Below, piece by piece: positions 30,257 through 38,724 of a stretch of 56,574 bases of DNA. Both the position numbers and the translations under genes were made by a program. Positions within the stretch are counted from its first letter, which is position 1. Each line of letters opens with the position of its first letter. A model generated the notes under the pieces. The model was not told the origin of the DNA, ran no database searches, and saw only the letters and a program-made list of their open reading frames with translations. The DNA is from Azospirillum sp. 51_20 (GTDB lineage Bacteria > Pseudomonadota > Alphaproteobacteria > RF32 > CAG-239). The stretch lies in contig MNTV01000037.1 of NCBI GenBank assembly GCA_001917175.1, positions 62,586-119,159 on the forward strand, given 5' to 3'.

Positions 30257-31321
30257 ATGGAAGAAAGAATTGTCACCCCGCATCAGCTGCCGGAAGACGA
30301 GGCGGCCGTCGGCGCGCCGGTTAATTTGCGGCCGACCGCGCTGTCGGAGTTCGTCGGCCAAAAGCAGGTATGCGAAAATCTGAAGATTTTTATCGAGGCA
30401 GCCAAAATGCGCCGGGAAGCGCTTGACCATGTGTTGCTGTTCGGCCCGCCGGGATTGGGCAAAACGACGCTGGCATCGATCATTGCCAAGGAATTGGACG
30501 TCAATTTTAAAGCAACTTCGGCACCGATGATTTCCAAATCGGGCGATCTGGCGGCGATTTTGACTAATCTTGAGGCTAACGACGTGTTGTTTATTGATGA
30601 GATTCACCGTCTGAATCCGGCGATTGAAGAGGTGCTTTATTCGGCGATGGAGGATTTTCAGCTGGATTTGATCATCGGGGAAGGGCCGTCCGCGCGGTCG
30701 GTCAAAATCGATTTGCAGCCGTTTACCCTGGTCGGGGCCACAACCCGTTCGGGGCTGCTTTCCACCCCGCTGCGCGAACGTTTCGGTATTCCGCTCCGGC
30801 TGGAGTTTTATTCTCCGGAAGATTTGCAGAAAATTGTGCTGAGAGGGGCAAAGCTGCTTAATGTGCCGATGTCGGAGGAGGGCGCGCGGGAAATCGCCTG
30901 TCGTTCGCGGGGGACGCCGCGGGTGGCCGGCCGGCTGTTGCGCCGGGTGCGCGATTTCGGCGCGATGGCGGCGGCCGGAAAGATTGACGCGGCGATTGCC
31001 GACGGCGCTTTATGCCGGCTCAATGTGGACAAATTCGGGCTGGACGCGTTTGACAAACGTTATCTCAACTGTATTGCCCGCAATTACGGCGGCGGTCCGG
31101 TCGGAGCCGACACGCTTGCCGCGGCTTTGTCGGAAGAACGCGACACGATTGAAGAAGTGGTGGAACCGTTTTTGCTGAAGCTCGGTTTTTTGCAGCGCAC
31201 GCCGCGCGGACGCGTGATTACCGACGTCGGCTGTGAATATCTGGGACTGCCGCGATTGAAGAAAAACATGTGTCAGTATAACGACCAAGACGATTTGTTT
31301 GAAAAGGAAACGGCCGGCTGA
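30257..31321 (+). CDS. ruvB: Holliday junction DNA helicase RuvB
   Basis: A 354-residue AAA+ motor with Walker A GPPGLGKTTLA, Walker B VLFIDEIHRL, sensor 1/arginine-finger region GATTRSGLLSTPLRERFG and a C-terminal winged helix (RNYGGGPVGADTLAAALSEERDTIEEVVEPFLLKLGFLQRTPRGR). It forms hexameric rings that pump DNA through the RuvA-bound junction. The C-terminal tail NMCQYNDQDDLFEKETAG is longer than usual. Confidence 0.97.
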   Translation: MEERIVTPHQLPEDEAAVGAPVNLRPTALSEFVGQKQVCENLKIFIEAAKMRREALDHVLLFGPPGLGKTTLASIIAKELDVNFKATSAPMISKSGDLAAILTNLEANDVLFIDEIHRLNPAIEEVLYSAMEDFQLDLIIGEGPSARSVKIDLQPFTLVGATTRSGLLSTPLRERFGIPLRLEFYSPEDLQKIVLRGAKLLNVPMSEEGAREIACRSRGTPRVAGRLLRRVRDFGAMAAAGKIDAAIADGALCRLNVDKFGLDAFDKRYLNCIARNYGGGPVGADTLAAALSEERDTIEEVVEPFLLKLGFLQRTPRGRVITDVGCEYLGLPRLKKNMCQYNDQDDLFEKETAG

Positions 31322-31403
31322 AAGAACCGGTGAGAATGAAAACAGTATGATGGCGGAAGCTGCCGCGGTACGGCGGCAGAGAAATTTGAAAAGGAGTGTT
31401 GAA

Positions 31404-31847
31404 ATGGCAGAAGCGACGGCGCCGGCAGGCGCATGGAAAGACGGCAGGTTTTATTTTCCGGCCAGAGTGTATTACGAAGATACCGATGCCGGCGGCATCG
31501 TTTATTATGCCAACTATCTGAAATTTGCCGAGAGGGCAAGGACGGAGTTTCTCCGTGTAATTGGTTTTAACCAGCAGCCCGGGCTGGAAGCGGACGAACG
31601 GGCCGGATTTGTGGTGCGGCATTGTGAAATAGATTACAGGGCGCCGGCCGTTTTGGATGATTTGCTGGAAATTTCCTGCGAAGTGAAAGAGTTCGGCGGC
31701 GCTTCGGCCGTGATTTGTCAGGAGATTGTCCGTAACGGACAGGTGTTGGTCAGTTTGGAAGTGAAAGTCGTTTATGTGTTGTTGAAAAACAAGCGGCCGG
31801 CAAGGATTCCGGCGGAACTGGCGGAAAAAATGCGCAGCTGCCGGTAA
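31404..31847 (+). CDS. ybgC: YbgC-family acyl-CoA thioesterase of the Tol-Pal cluster
   Basis: A 147-residue hot-dog-fold protein with the catalytic YYEDTDAGGIVYYANYLKFAERARTEFLR motif (Asp in EDTDAGG) of 4-hydroxybenzoyl-CoA thioesterase-like enzymes. YbgC hydrolyses acyl-CoA or acyl-ACP and is linked to phospholipid metabolism next to the Tol-Pal system. AAGGAG lies before the ATG at 31404; a longer frame starts further upstream (31350) without a ribosome site. It sits between ruvB and tolQ as in many proteobacteria, but about 2.4 kb of mostly non-coding sequence and a lipoprotein gene separate it from tolQ here. Confidence 0.93.
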   Translation: MAEATAPAGAWKDGRFYFPARVYYEDTDAGGIVYYANYLKFAERARTEFLRVIGFNQQPGLEADERAGFVVRHCEIDYRAPAVLDDLLEISCEVKEFGGASAVICQEIVRNGQVLVSLEVKVVYVLLKNKRPARIPAELAEKMRSCR

Positions 31848-32435
31848 ACGGTGTCCGGGGCGGGCGTTTGGTCAGAAGAGGCGGCGAAGCGGTTGATGGG
31901 AAAAGGGCAAAGGTTCGTGGAGTTTGCTGTTTAAGGCAGATAAACCGATACAAGGATGAAGCTGCCGTCCCGAAAAATGTGTCCGTTTTTCTGGACGGTT
32001 TTGTTTTTGGGCTGACTGTTCTGCAGCGGGAAGTGTGCTGTTGAGCTATGGACATGCGGGAATATTCGGGTATAGGCAAAAAGTGCCGCCGGAGGTTGCC
32101 GAAAGAAAAGAACGGGCGTTGTCGGCAAAAGGCTCCGGCCGGTCGAAGGGGGAGTATAAAAGAAAGATGAAACGGCGGAAAACGGAGAACGAAAAATGCG
32201 GCCGGCAAGTCTGCCCGGGCAGCCGCCAAAGGTAGGGCAGAAGATAAACTTCCGGCAGCGGCAGAAAAGCGGTGCCGGGAGAAACCTGTCGGACAAAGAT
32301 AAAGCGGGCAGACGGAAAGAGTCGGGAGCCGCGGGTGGCGAATGCCGGCTGCCCGGAAAAAGGGAAGTATGAAAAACAGGGGAAGAAAAACGGTAGCAAA
32401 GGATCGCCTTTAAGTGAGGCGAGGCGGCAGAAGTT
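31848..32435. other. Long purine-skewed region without a convincing gene
   Basis: About 590 bases with G/A excess on the plus strand. Frames on both strands are low-complexity (Arg/Pro/Phe-rich on minus, Lys/Arg/Gly-rich on plus) and lack ribosome sites. I see no RNA gene. It resembles the regions at 27177-27477 and 33000-33200. Confidence 0.5.
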
Positions 32436-32466
32436 AACGGGGAAAAGCTTTTGTTTTCCCCGTTTC
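32436..32466. terminator. Bidirectional terminator-like hairpin
   Basis: AACGGGGAAAA-GCTTTTG-TTTTCCCCGTT, a perfect 11-bp stem just downstream of the minus-strand XRE-like remnant. Confidence 0.65.
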
Positions 32467-32473
32467 GGTTGAA

Positions 32474-32696
32474 CTATTTCCGTTTACGTTCGATCAGTTC
32501 GATTTTTATCTGTTTACCATAAAAGTCGAGCAATTTTTGGTAAACGTTCCAGGTTTTGTCATTGCCGTGTTCCAGCGAATCTATCTGGTGCCAGTCGAGA
32601 TCGCTGTCTTTTCCGGCTGCCTCTACGCCGATTTGACGGCAGCGCCGGCAACGGCGCAGAAGGCGTTTAACTGCTTTTTGATTTCTTTTTTTAACA
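32474..32696 (-). pseudogene. Frameshifted small helix-turn-helix (XRE-like) remnant
   Basis: From an ATG at 32696 (GGAG nine bases upstream) the frame reads MLKKEIKKQLNAFCAVAG and stops at TAG after 24 codons. The frame two bases over continues with GVEAAGKDSDLDWHQIDSLE, HGNDKTWNVYQKLLDFYGKQ and IKIELIERKRK to a TAG at 32474. The IDSLEHGN and YQKLLDFYGKQIKIEL parts resemble the end of an XRE antitoxin or repressor fold. The total length of 223 bases fits one indel in a gene of about 74 codons. The upstream minus-strand frame is open for about 60 codons but has no good start. Confidence 0.4.
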
Positions 32697-32995
32697 TTGT
32701 TTGTAGCTCCGTATTTTGTTTGATTTTAAAAAAGCAACCCTGATCCTGAAAAATCAGGCTGAAGGAATTGCCGGGCAAAAATTTTGTCATATCTTTACGG
32801 GCAGGGAAAGTATAAGTGCTGACGATGAATTCGGATGTTCGGGAGAAATCGTCCGTATAAACCGTCGAAGGAAGCTTGATTAAAAATGTTTTTTTCGATT
32901 TTTTCCCGAAAAAAACAGCTTTTCATATGGGAAAGCGAAATTTTCGTCCGTTTGTGGGGGGACGTCAATCTTGACAAGAATGGCGGCTTGCCGGC

Positions 32996-33228
32996 GTGGC
33001 GGAGAGGGAAGGCTGGGAAAAATTGGGCGGACGGGCTGAGAGAAGCGGTGTGTTTGGCATTTAAGGAAGCGAAAAAAGAACGGAAGAGGGGACCGGTGTG
33101 GCGGAGAGGGAAGGCTGGGAAAAATTGGGCGGACGGGCTGAGAGAAGCGGTGTGTTTGGCATTAAGGAAGCGAAAAAAGAACGGAAGAGCTGTTTGCCGG
33201 CGTGGCGGAGAGGGGAAGTGCGAAAATA
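32996..33228 (+). repeat. Tandem repeat, about 102 bp x 2.2
   Basis: Units begin with GTGGCGGAGAGGGAAGGCTG at 32996 and 33098; a third, partial unit begins at 33202. Units 1 and 2 differ by a single T (ATTTAAGG against ATTAAGG) and a few bases at the joint. Frames crossing it shift between units, which argues against coding. Confidence 0.88.
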
Positions 33229-33263
33229 TTATCCCGAAAACACGATAGTGTTTTCGGGATAAT
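33228..33263. terminator. Perfect 16-bp hairpin downstream of the lipoprotein gene
   Basis: ATTATCCCGAAAACAC-GATA-GTGTTTTCGGGATAAT. No long T-run follows, but its place 13 bases after the minus-strand gene end fits a terminator or mRNA-stabilising stem. Confidence 0.6.
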
Positions 33264-33275
33264 TGACACGGACGG

Positions 33276-34097
33276 TTATCGGGCAAACAACCGCCGGTGT
33301 TTTAATTTTTCTTCCGCAGTGGCATATGTCCAATATCCGAGCGCCATGGCGCAAAGCCAGCAGACAAGATACAAACCGGTAAAATTCGGTATCGTTTCCG
33401 TATATGCCAGAGTTGCCGGGGAGAATTTTTCGCCGGAAGCAAAATAAATGTCATCGTAACGATAGACATAAACGCGTTGCCCCAAGAACAGATGCCAATT
33501 GTCACAGATATCGGTGCCTTGCGACAGGATGAACCGACCGTTGTCAAGACGAATGCATGAACCTTCTTTTTCCCAGAGTGTTCCTTCCGTGACAAAAGAC
33601 GAGGTTTTCCCGCCGGCGGAAGCAAAAAACAGCATGGCCAGGGTGGAGCCGACGGTTATCATGATCCGTTTGTCTGTTGCTCGGCAGCAGTATGCGGCGC
33701 ATCCGATGACGAATGCTGCCAAAAACCACAGGGCGCAGGAAGGCAAAATATCTGCCGGCGAATATTTTCCGGCAGCAACGGCATTGCGAAGGGCTCTTGC
33801 ATGCTCAATGTTGATGCGGCTGGCGGCAAATTTGTCACCGCAACGGTAAACGTAGATGCGGCTGCTGTCGGCGGAAATGTCACTTGAGGATAACGTTTGT
33901 CCGTTGAAAAAGTCTTTCGTCGAAGGCATGTGGTAATCATGCGGCAGTCCGTTTCGGATTAACGTGACTTTTTGATCCGTTGTCACCCGGCAGGTGTCAG
34001 CCGAGTCAATCAGCAGGCATTGTTCGCTTATTCTGCCGCAAGAGCAAAACAGAAGCGGGAGCAGCAGAAGAAACGGGCATGATAAAAATTTTCTCAT
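33276..34097 (-). CDS. Lipoprotein/membrane protein with internal duplication
   Basis: From MRKFLSCPF (ATG at 34097) the product has 273 residues. A signal with the Cys-rich end LLLLPLLFCSCG suggests lipidation. Two similar segments follow, around RIYVYRCGDKFAASRIN and RVYVYRYDDIYFASGEKFS, each preceded by an NGL or NGR-type strand, which suggests two copies of one small beta domain. Hydrophobic helices (ALWFLAAFVIGCAAYCC and MITVGSTLAMLFFASAG between the copies, LYLVCWLCAMALGYWTYA near the end) make it a membrane protein. There is no clear ribosome site. The family is not recognised. Confidence 0.65.
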   Translation of the reverse strand: MRKFLSCPFLLLLPLLFCSCGRISEQCLLIDSADTCRVTTDQKVTLIRNGLPHDYHMPSTKDFFNGQTLSSSDISADSSRIYVYRCGDKFAASRINIEHARALRNAVAAGKYSPADILPSCALWFLAAFVIGCAAYCCRATDKRIMITVGSTLAMLFFASAGGKTSSFVTEGTLWEKEGSCIRLDNGRFILSQGTDICDNWHLFLGQRVYVYRYDDIYFASGEKFSPATLAYTETIPNFTGLYLVCWLCAMALGYWTYATAEEKLKHRRLFAR

Positions 34098-34277
34098 ATT
34101 CGATAGTTTTAATTTGTAAATAATTTGTTTGCGGTACAACTATACGGAAGCTGCAGCGGTTGTCAATTTTTTTCTGCGCAAAATTAATTGATTGTTTAAG
34201 ATTTTATGTTATCTTTTCGGCAAATAACAGGGCGCTTTGCCGGGCGTCTGATTTTAATTGTGAAAATGAGGTAGAAA

Positions 34278-35015
34278 ATGGATACGCAGAATTTAGCAGA
34301 AGCTGCCCAGCAGATGTCTATGTGGGATATGGTTTGGAGCTCGGACACCGTGACCAAGGCGGTCATGATCGGGCTGATTGCCGCTTCCGTTTGGTCATGG
34401 GCGATTATTATCGAAAAAATCGGAACCTTGCGGCAGGTGAAGCAGCGTTCCCGCAGTTTCGAGTCCAAATTCTGGTCCGGCGGGTCGCTTGACCGGTTGT
34501 ACGACAGCATCGGCAACAAGCCCGCAGATCCGATGTCTTCCATGTTTGTTGCCGCCATGCGGGAGTGGAAACGCACCAATATTCTGAAGTCGAAAACCGA
34601 TCGCGGCCTGCGCGGCGTTTCCCTTCAGCAGCGTATCGAAAAGGCGATGACGGTTTCCATGGACAAGGAACTGGACGAACTGGATACCAGAATGGGCTTC
34701 CTGGCTTCGACCGGTTCGGTGGCGCCGCTGGTCGGACTGTTCGGCACCGTATGGGGAATTATCAACAGTTTTAACGCGATTGCCGCGACTCAGAGCAATT
34801 CGCTTTCCGCCATTGCGCCCGGTATTGCCGAAGCGCTGTTTACGACCGCGTTCGGACTGATTGCGGCGATTCCGGCAGTGGTGGCTTACAACAAGATTTC
34901 TTCGGATATTGACCGTTATGCCAACCGGCTGGAAAACTTTATGGCGGAATTTTCCAGCATTTTGTCCCGCGAAATTGACGATACGGCGATCAAGGCCGAT
35001 ATGGCAGGTGAATAA
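34278..35015 (+). CDS. tolQ: TolQ, proton-channel subunit of the Tol-Pal system
   Basis: A 245-residue MotA/ExbB/TolQ family protein with three transmembrane helices: AVMIGLIAASVWSWAIIIEKI near the N-terminus, then the conserved GSVAPLVGLFGTVWGIINSF and ALFTTAFGLIAAIPAVVAYN. With TolR it forms the inner-membrane channel that uses the proton gradient to energise TolA for outer-membrane constriction at division. GAGGT precedes the ATG. The stop overlaps the tolR start by one base (TAATG). Confidence 0.95.
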   Translation: MDTQNLAEAAQQMSMWDMVWSSDTVTKAVMIGLIAASVWSWAIIIEKIGTLRQVKQRSRSFESKFWSGGSLDRLYDSIGNKPADPMSSMFVAAMREWKRTNILKSKTDRGLRGVSLQQRIEKAMTVSMDKELDELDTRMGFLASTGSVAPLVGLFGTVWGIINSFNAIAATQSNSLSAIAPGIAEALFTTAFGLIAAIPAVVAYNKISSDIDRYANRLENFMAEFSSILSREIDDTAIKADMAGE

Positions 35016-35464
35016 TGGTATATTTCGTTTCAACCGACAAAAGCCGCAGCCGTCGGCCCAGGCGCCGCAACGCCGAAATCAACATTACCAACCTGATGGA
35101 CGTGATGATGGTGCTGTTGGTGGTATTTATGGTGGCGGCGCCGCTAATGACTTCCGGCATTGCGCTCAATCTGCCGAAAGTGGGCGGACAAAACCTGACC
35201 GGCAAGGAAACTTCCCTTAACATCAGCGTAGACAGCGACGGTTTTTATTATATCGGCAAGGAGGAAATTCCGGCTGAAAAAATCGTGGCCAAGGTTATGG
35301 CCGTACGATCCGCCAATCCTGACATCAGCGTGGTTATTTCCGGCGATACCGATGCTCAGTACGGACGGGTCATCGGGCTGATGGCAATGCTGAAAAACGC
35401 CGGCTTTGACAAAGTCGGGCTGAAAACGGAACCTGATCCCAACCAAACAGCGAAGAAGAAATAG
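35015..35464 (+). CDS. tolR: TolR, ExbD-family subunit
   Basis: A 149-residue protein with one N-terminal membrane helix carrying the channel Asp (ITNLMDVMMVLLVVFMVAAPL) and a periplasmic domain typical of ExbD/TolR (ISVDSDGFYYIGKEEI, PDISVVISGDTDAQYGRVIGLMAML). It forms the proton path with TolQ and binds peptidoglycan with its C-terminal domain. Confidence 0.95.
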   Translation: MVYFVSTDKSRSRRPRRRNAEINITNLMDVMMVLLVVFMVAAPLMTSGIALNLPKVGGQNLTGKETSLNISVDSDGFYYIGKEEIPAEKIVAKVMAVRSANPDISVVISGDTDAQYGRVIGLMAMLKNAGFDKVGLKTEPDPNQTAKKK

Positions 35465-35469
35465 GACTG

Positions 35470-36426
35470 ATGAAAGCGGCTCTTTACAAATCCCTTGCCT
35501 TACACGCGGTTGTTTTTCTGCTGTTTATGGTCGATCTGCCGCTGTTTTGGCGTGAGGATATGGTGGTGAGCCAGCCGCCGATCATCGTTGATCTGGAGCA
35601 GGTAAAAATTTCGGAGATTACCAATCTGCCCGCCAAGGCCAAAATTGCCGAAGAAACCAAAACGCCGGCGCGTGCTAAAAAAATGCCGCCCAAACCCGAG
35701 CCGAAGCCCCGCTCCAAGCCGACGCCGCAGCCGCAGAAAATTGAACAGCCGAGCGTGATTGAAAGTCAGCCGGAACCGGTGCCGGAGGAAGCGCCGCTGC
35801 CGCCGAAACAGGATTTTGTGGTGCCGCCGCAGCCTTCCAAACCCAAACTGCCCGATAAAAAGCCGGAACCGAAACGGCCGACGCCGTCAAAACCGGCTGC
35901 CAAACCGGAGAGCAAAAAAACGGCGCCGAAGAAAGCAGAAAAGAAAAAAACGCCGCAGGTCAGCGCTTTGAAAAACCTTATGGATTCCGTCAGTGCGTTG
36001 GAAAAAAGCCTGAGCGCTGCCGACAGCGAGGCGACGATCCAAAAAGGAACGGAAACCGCCAATACGGGAATCGAAGGCGGCAGCGGCGGTTCTTATTTCA
36101 GCGAACTGTCGATTTCAGAAACCGATGCCATCGCCGCCCGTTTGCGTCAGTGCTGGAACCTTGACCCCGGCGCCATGGGAATTGAGGACATGATCGTTGA
36201 AATCCGCGCATATCTCAACCGCGACGGAACGGTTCAGAAAGTGGATATTCTTGATTCTTCGCGTTATAACCGCGACGTTTACTTCCGTTCGGTGGCCGAC
36301 AGTGCCAGACGGGCCGTTTACATTTGTCAGCCTTACGGCGTTTTGCCGCAGAAATATGGTGATAAATATGACGTATGGAAAACTATGCTCTTGCGTTTTG
36401 ATCCGATTAATCATACTGTAAGGTAA
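35470..36426 (+). CDS. tolA: TolA-like energy transducer
   Basis: A 318-residue protein with a short N-terminal anchor (LALHAVVFLLFMVDLPLFW, with the SALHAV-type motif), a long Pro/Lys/Glu-rich linker (about residues 55-160, repeats of KPEPKP and PKKAEKKK) and a C-terminal TolA/TonB-like domain (ARLRQCWNLDPGAMGIEDMI, VEIRAYLNRDGTVQKVDILD). The linker is Pro-rich instead of the Ala-rich helix of E. coli TolA, as in other alphaproteobacteria. It spans the periplasm between TolQR and the outer-membrane partners. tolB and pal do not follow. Confidence 0.92.
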   Translation: MKAALYKSLALHAVVFLLFMVDLPLFWREDMVVSQPPIIVDLEQVKISEITNLPAKAKIAEETKTPARAKKMPPKPEPKPRSKPTPQPQKIEQPSVIESQPEPVPEEAPLPPKQDFVVPPQPSKPKLPDKKPEPKRPTPSKPAAKPESKKTAPKKAEKKKTPQVSALKNLMDSVSALEKSLSAADSEATIQKGTETANTGIEGGSGGSYFSELSISETDAIAARLRQCWNLDPGAMGIEDMIVEIRAYLNRDGTVQKVDILDSSRYNRDVYFRSVADSARRAVYICQPYGVLPQKYGDKYDVWKTMLLRFDPINHTVR

Positions 36427-36441
36427 TAAAAGGACGGAATT

Positions 36442-37170
36442 ATGGCTGATATTAAAGTGATGCCGCTGAAAGGGCTTTTGGCGGAAAGTTTTTCCTATAT
36501 GCGTGACAACGGCCGCGAGATGACGCTTTTTGCCGTTGTGCATATGATGTTTCTGACGGCGGCTTTTGAACTGATCGACGGCTGGCATGACGTTTTTTTT
36601 CTGCCCTGGCTGGCGGCCTATTACCTTTTCTGGTGTTTCTTTTTTCGTTTTTATTTTAAACGGCGTCCTTATCTGGCAACGCTGAAGTTGTTTGATACTC
36701 TGGTGCCGTCCACCAAAATTTTGGCCTTGACTTTTCTGGTGGTGACGGCTTTGCTGATGCTGCCGCTTATTCCGCCTTTTTTCGGCGTCGGTTCCGAATG
36801 GGCCGAGAAATACGGCATTTATTTGCAGCGTTACATGGAAGACAGCCGGACGGTTGACGGCATTACGGTCGTGATTATGACGCTTACCGCGCCGTTTGTC
36901 TTTTACCGTCCGATGATGGCCTGGATCAGTTCCCTGATCGGCCGCAGCGGTTCGCTGAAATCCGCTTTTGCAAGGACGAAGGGAAATTACTGGCGGATGA
37001 CTTTTCTGGCGGCTCTGTTTGAACTTTTGTTCGCGGGCCTTGAGGCCGGCGGACAGGCACTGGGAATCGGCAGCTGGCTTTCGATTGTCGCCGGTTCGCC
37101 GCTGGTGATTTATTTTAACGTTGTTCTGGCTGAAACGTATGATTATTTCTTTTTGGAGATTGAGGGATGA
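36442..37170 (+). CDS. Polytopic membrane protein of unknown function
   Basis: A 242-residue protein with about five transmembrane helices (FAVVHMMFLTAAFELI, FFLPWLAAYYLFWCFFFRFYF, ILALTFLVVTALLMLPLIPPF, GITVVIMTLTAPFVFYRPMM, MTFLAALFELLFAGLEAGG) and the soluble helix SGSLKSAFARTKGNYWR. It begins 15 bases after tolA with AAGGAC before the ATG, so it is in the tol transcript. Its stop overlaps the next gene by 4 bp (ATGA). No known family is recognised. Confidence 0.75.
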   Translation: MADIKVMPLKGLLAESFSYMRDNGREMTLFAVVHMMFLTAAFELIDGWHDVFFLPWLAAYYLFWCFFFRFYFKRRPYLATLKLFDTLVPSTKILALTFLVVTALLMLPLIPPFFGVGSEWAEKYGIYLQRYMEDSRTVDGITVVIMTLTAPFVFYRPMMAWISSLIGRSGSLKSAFARTKGNYWRMTFLAALFELLFAGLEAGGQALGIGSWLSIVAGSPLVIYFNVVLAETYDYFFLEIEG

Positions 37171-37910
37171 AAAAGACGGCATGGTATTGCGGCGCGTTGG
37201 TTTTGGCGGTGTTGAATGCGGTTTATCTGGCGCTGACGGCCGACAGCTTTTACCTGGAATATGTTAAGGACGAATTCGTTTACTGGGGATATCCGCAATG
37301 GGGCTGGATGTATTCCGATCCGAAAATTTACCTTTGGTTTAACGTTTTATATCTGGCGTTTTTGCTTTTGCTGTTTGCGGCCGGGCTGTTCCTGATCGGA
37401 AAGAAACGCCTGAAAACGGGTACGGCGCTTTTGCTGCTGCCGTTGCTGACGGCGGCGGCCTTCCTTTATATGCCGACATATAACTGGAATCGCCAGTTCG
37501 CCGTATTCAACGCCGAACGCACCAACGAAAACAGCCGCATTCCCGAAGGCAAATGGTGGGTGTCGCTTGACCAGATGCAGCGTTATTACGACGCTTCCCT
37601 CTGGGAACGGCTGAAAGGACGTTTCGGCCGCGGCGAATGGCCCGGAGGGTATGCCGTGTGGGGCGACTACCGGATTTGGCTGCTGCCCGATTTTTCGACC
37701 GATACGCTCGGACGCCGGGGAATGGTTTTTCACGGCGGAACCAAAAACAGTTCGCCGTGGGGAATTGACATGGGTGATGATATTATCGATTTTGCCATTC
37801 AGCTGCGGCAAAACAAAGGGCCGATGGACATTGAGGTCCGTTACGGCGATCAGGCTTCCTCCCGGCCGGCCGGAGAAAAAAGCGAAAACGGGAAAAGTAC
37901 GGCAGAGTAG
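37167..37910 (+). CDS. Membrane protein with a DUF2778-like C-terminal segment lacking the catalytic Cys
   Basis: A 247-residue protein with three N-terminal transmembrane helices (residues about 5-25, 52-75 and 84-100) and a periplasmic domain. The segment RRGMVFHGGTKNSSPWGIDMGDDIIDFAIQL resembles the HGG....SxGCIDL signature of DUF2778/Tlde1-type L,D-transpeptidase-like domains, but the position of the nucleophile Cys is Gly. It may bind but not process peptidoglycan, or the likeness may be superficial. It is translationally coupled to the gene before it and followed by a terminator. Confidence 0.6.
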   Translation: MKKTAWYCGALVLAVLNAVYLALTADSFYLEYVKDEFVYWGYPQWGWMYSDPKIYLWFNVLYLAFLLLLFAAGLFLIGKKRLKTGTALLLLPLLTAAAFLYMPTYNWNRQFAVFNAERTNENSRIPEGKWWVSLDQMQRYYDASLWERLKGRFGRGEWPGGYAVWGDYRIWLLPDFSTDTLGRRGMVFHGGTKNSSPWGIDMGDDIIDFAIQLRQNKGPMDIEVRYGDQASSRPAGEKSENGKSTAE

Positions 37911-37923
37911 CTTTTGATACGGT

Positions 37924-37962
37924 AAAAAACGCGAAGACTTTCGGTTTTCGCGTTTTTTTTTG
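37924..37962 (+). terminator. Terminator at the end of the tol transcript
   Basis: AAACGCGAA / TTCGCGTTT stem followed by a long T-run. It marks the border between host genes and the phage element. Confidence 0.85.
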
Positions 37963-37993
37963 CATAAAAGCCCCTGTCGGCGCCAAAACGGAA

Positions 37994-38659
37994 TCAGCGG
38001 TAAATTTTGGTGACGGATATGACTTTGCCGAGGGTGGAGAGTTTGTCCGGTTTGCTGATGCCGATCGGCGGATAGAGCGGGTTGTCGGAGATAATGGCGG
38101 CCGAGTGGTTGAAATTGTCCAGCTGCAGCCTTTTGACAAAGACTTCTCCTTTCAGCGCAAACAGGTAAAGGCCGTCCGAAGTAGGGGTTTTGATGGAGAC
38201 GTCGACCCAGATCAGGTCGCCGTCGCTGATGGTCGGCTGCATGGCATCGCCGCGGGCAATCATTGCTTTTATGCTGTCGGGGGCGGCAGGGGTGAGGACC
38301 CGGAAGACGTCTTCGCTGATCAGTTGTTGGCCGACGGTCTGGAAAACCGGTTCCTTTTCGCCGCCGGACGGATTGACGATGTCGATTTTGACCAGGTCTG
38401 CCGTCGCCTGCTTTTGCGGCTGTTTGCCGTCGGTAGAAGGGATCTCTCTGGAAAAACCGGAGTTGTATTTGGTAAATTCCTCCAGATCGAGGTTAAAAAA
38501 ACGGGCGGCGGGAAAAACCTTGTTGACGGGAAAATCCCTTTTGCCGCCGAGGAGTTCCGATACCCTGGTTTTCTGCCATTGCAGCGCGTCGGCGACCTCT
38601 CCCTGCGAGATGTTGTTTTTCTGCATGTATTCTTTTAGCCATGTCCATTTGTTGTTCAT
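37994..38659 (-). CDS. Phage repressor, XRE plus S24 domain, with Ser-to-Ala at the catalytic site
   Basis: A 221-residue protein with a helix-turn-helix at about residues 15-45 (ISQGEVADALQWQKTRVSELL) and a C-terminal LexA/CI-like S24 domain. In the signature block GDAMQPTISDGDLIWVD the usual Ser of GDSM is Ala139; the catalytic Lys is Lys176 in EVFVKRL. Without the Ser the protein should not cleave itself in response to RecA, so induction must use another route such as an antirepressor. AAGGAG precedes the start. The divergent promoter region at 38674-38754 holds palindromes that fit its operators. Confidence 0.88.
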   Translation of the reverse strand: MNNKWTWLKEYMQKNNISQGEVADALQWQKTRVSELLGGKRDFPVNKVFPAARFFNLDLEEFTKYNSGFSREIPSTDGKQPQKQATADLVKIDIVNPSGGEKEPVFQTVGQQLISEDVFRVLTPAAPDSIKAMIARGDAMQPTISDGDLIWVDVSIKTPTSDGLYLFALKGEVFVKRLQLDNFNHSAAIISDNPLYPPIGISKPDKLSTLGKVISVTKIYR

Positions 38660-38673
38660 ATGTCTGCTCCTTT

Positions 38674-38692
38674 TATTACATATTATGTAATA
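38674..38692. promoter_or_regulatory. Operator 1 (perfect 19-bp palindrome)
   Basis: TATTACATATTATGTAATA, 14 bases upstream of the repressor start codon. The half-site TATTACAT recurs in this region and once near 39315 (TTGTAATAA). Confidence 0.75.
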
Positions 38693-38724
38693 AAAAAAAC
38701 GGTTTGTAAATTACATAAATAGTA

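Noticed and set aside
33228..33263. Transposon end or att site
   Set aside because: The perfect hairpin has no partner copy in the window and lies where a terminator is expected.
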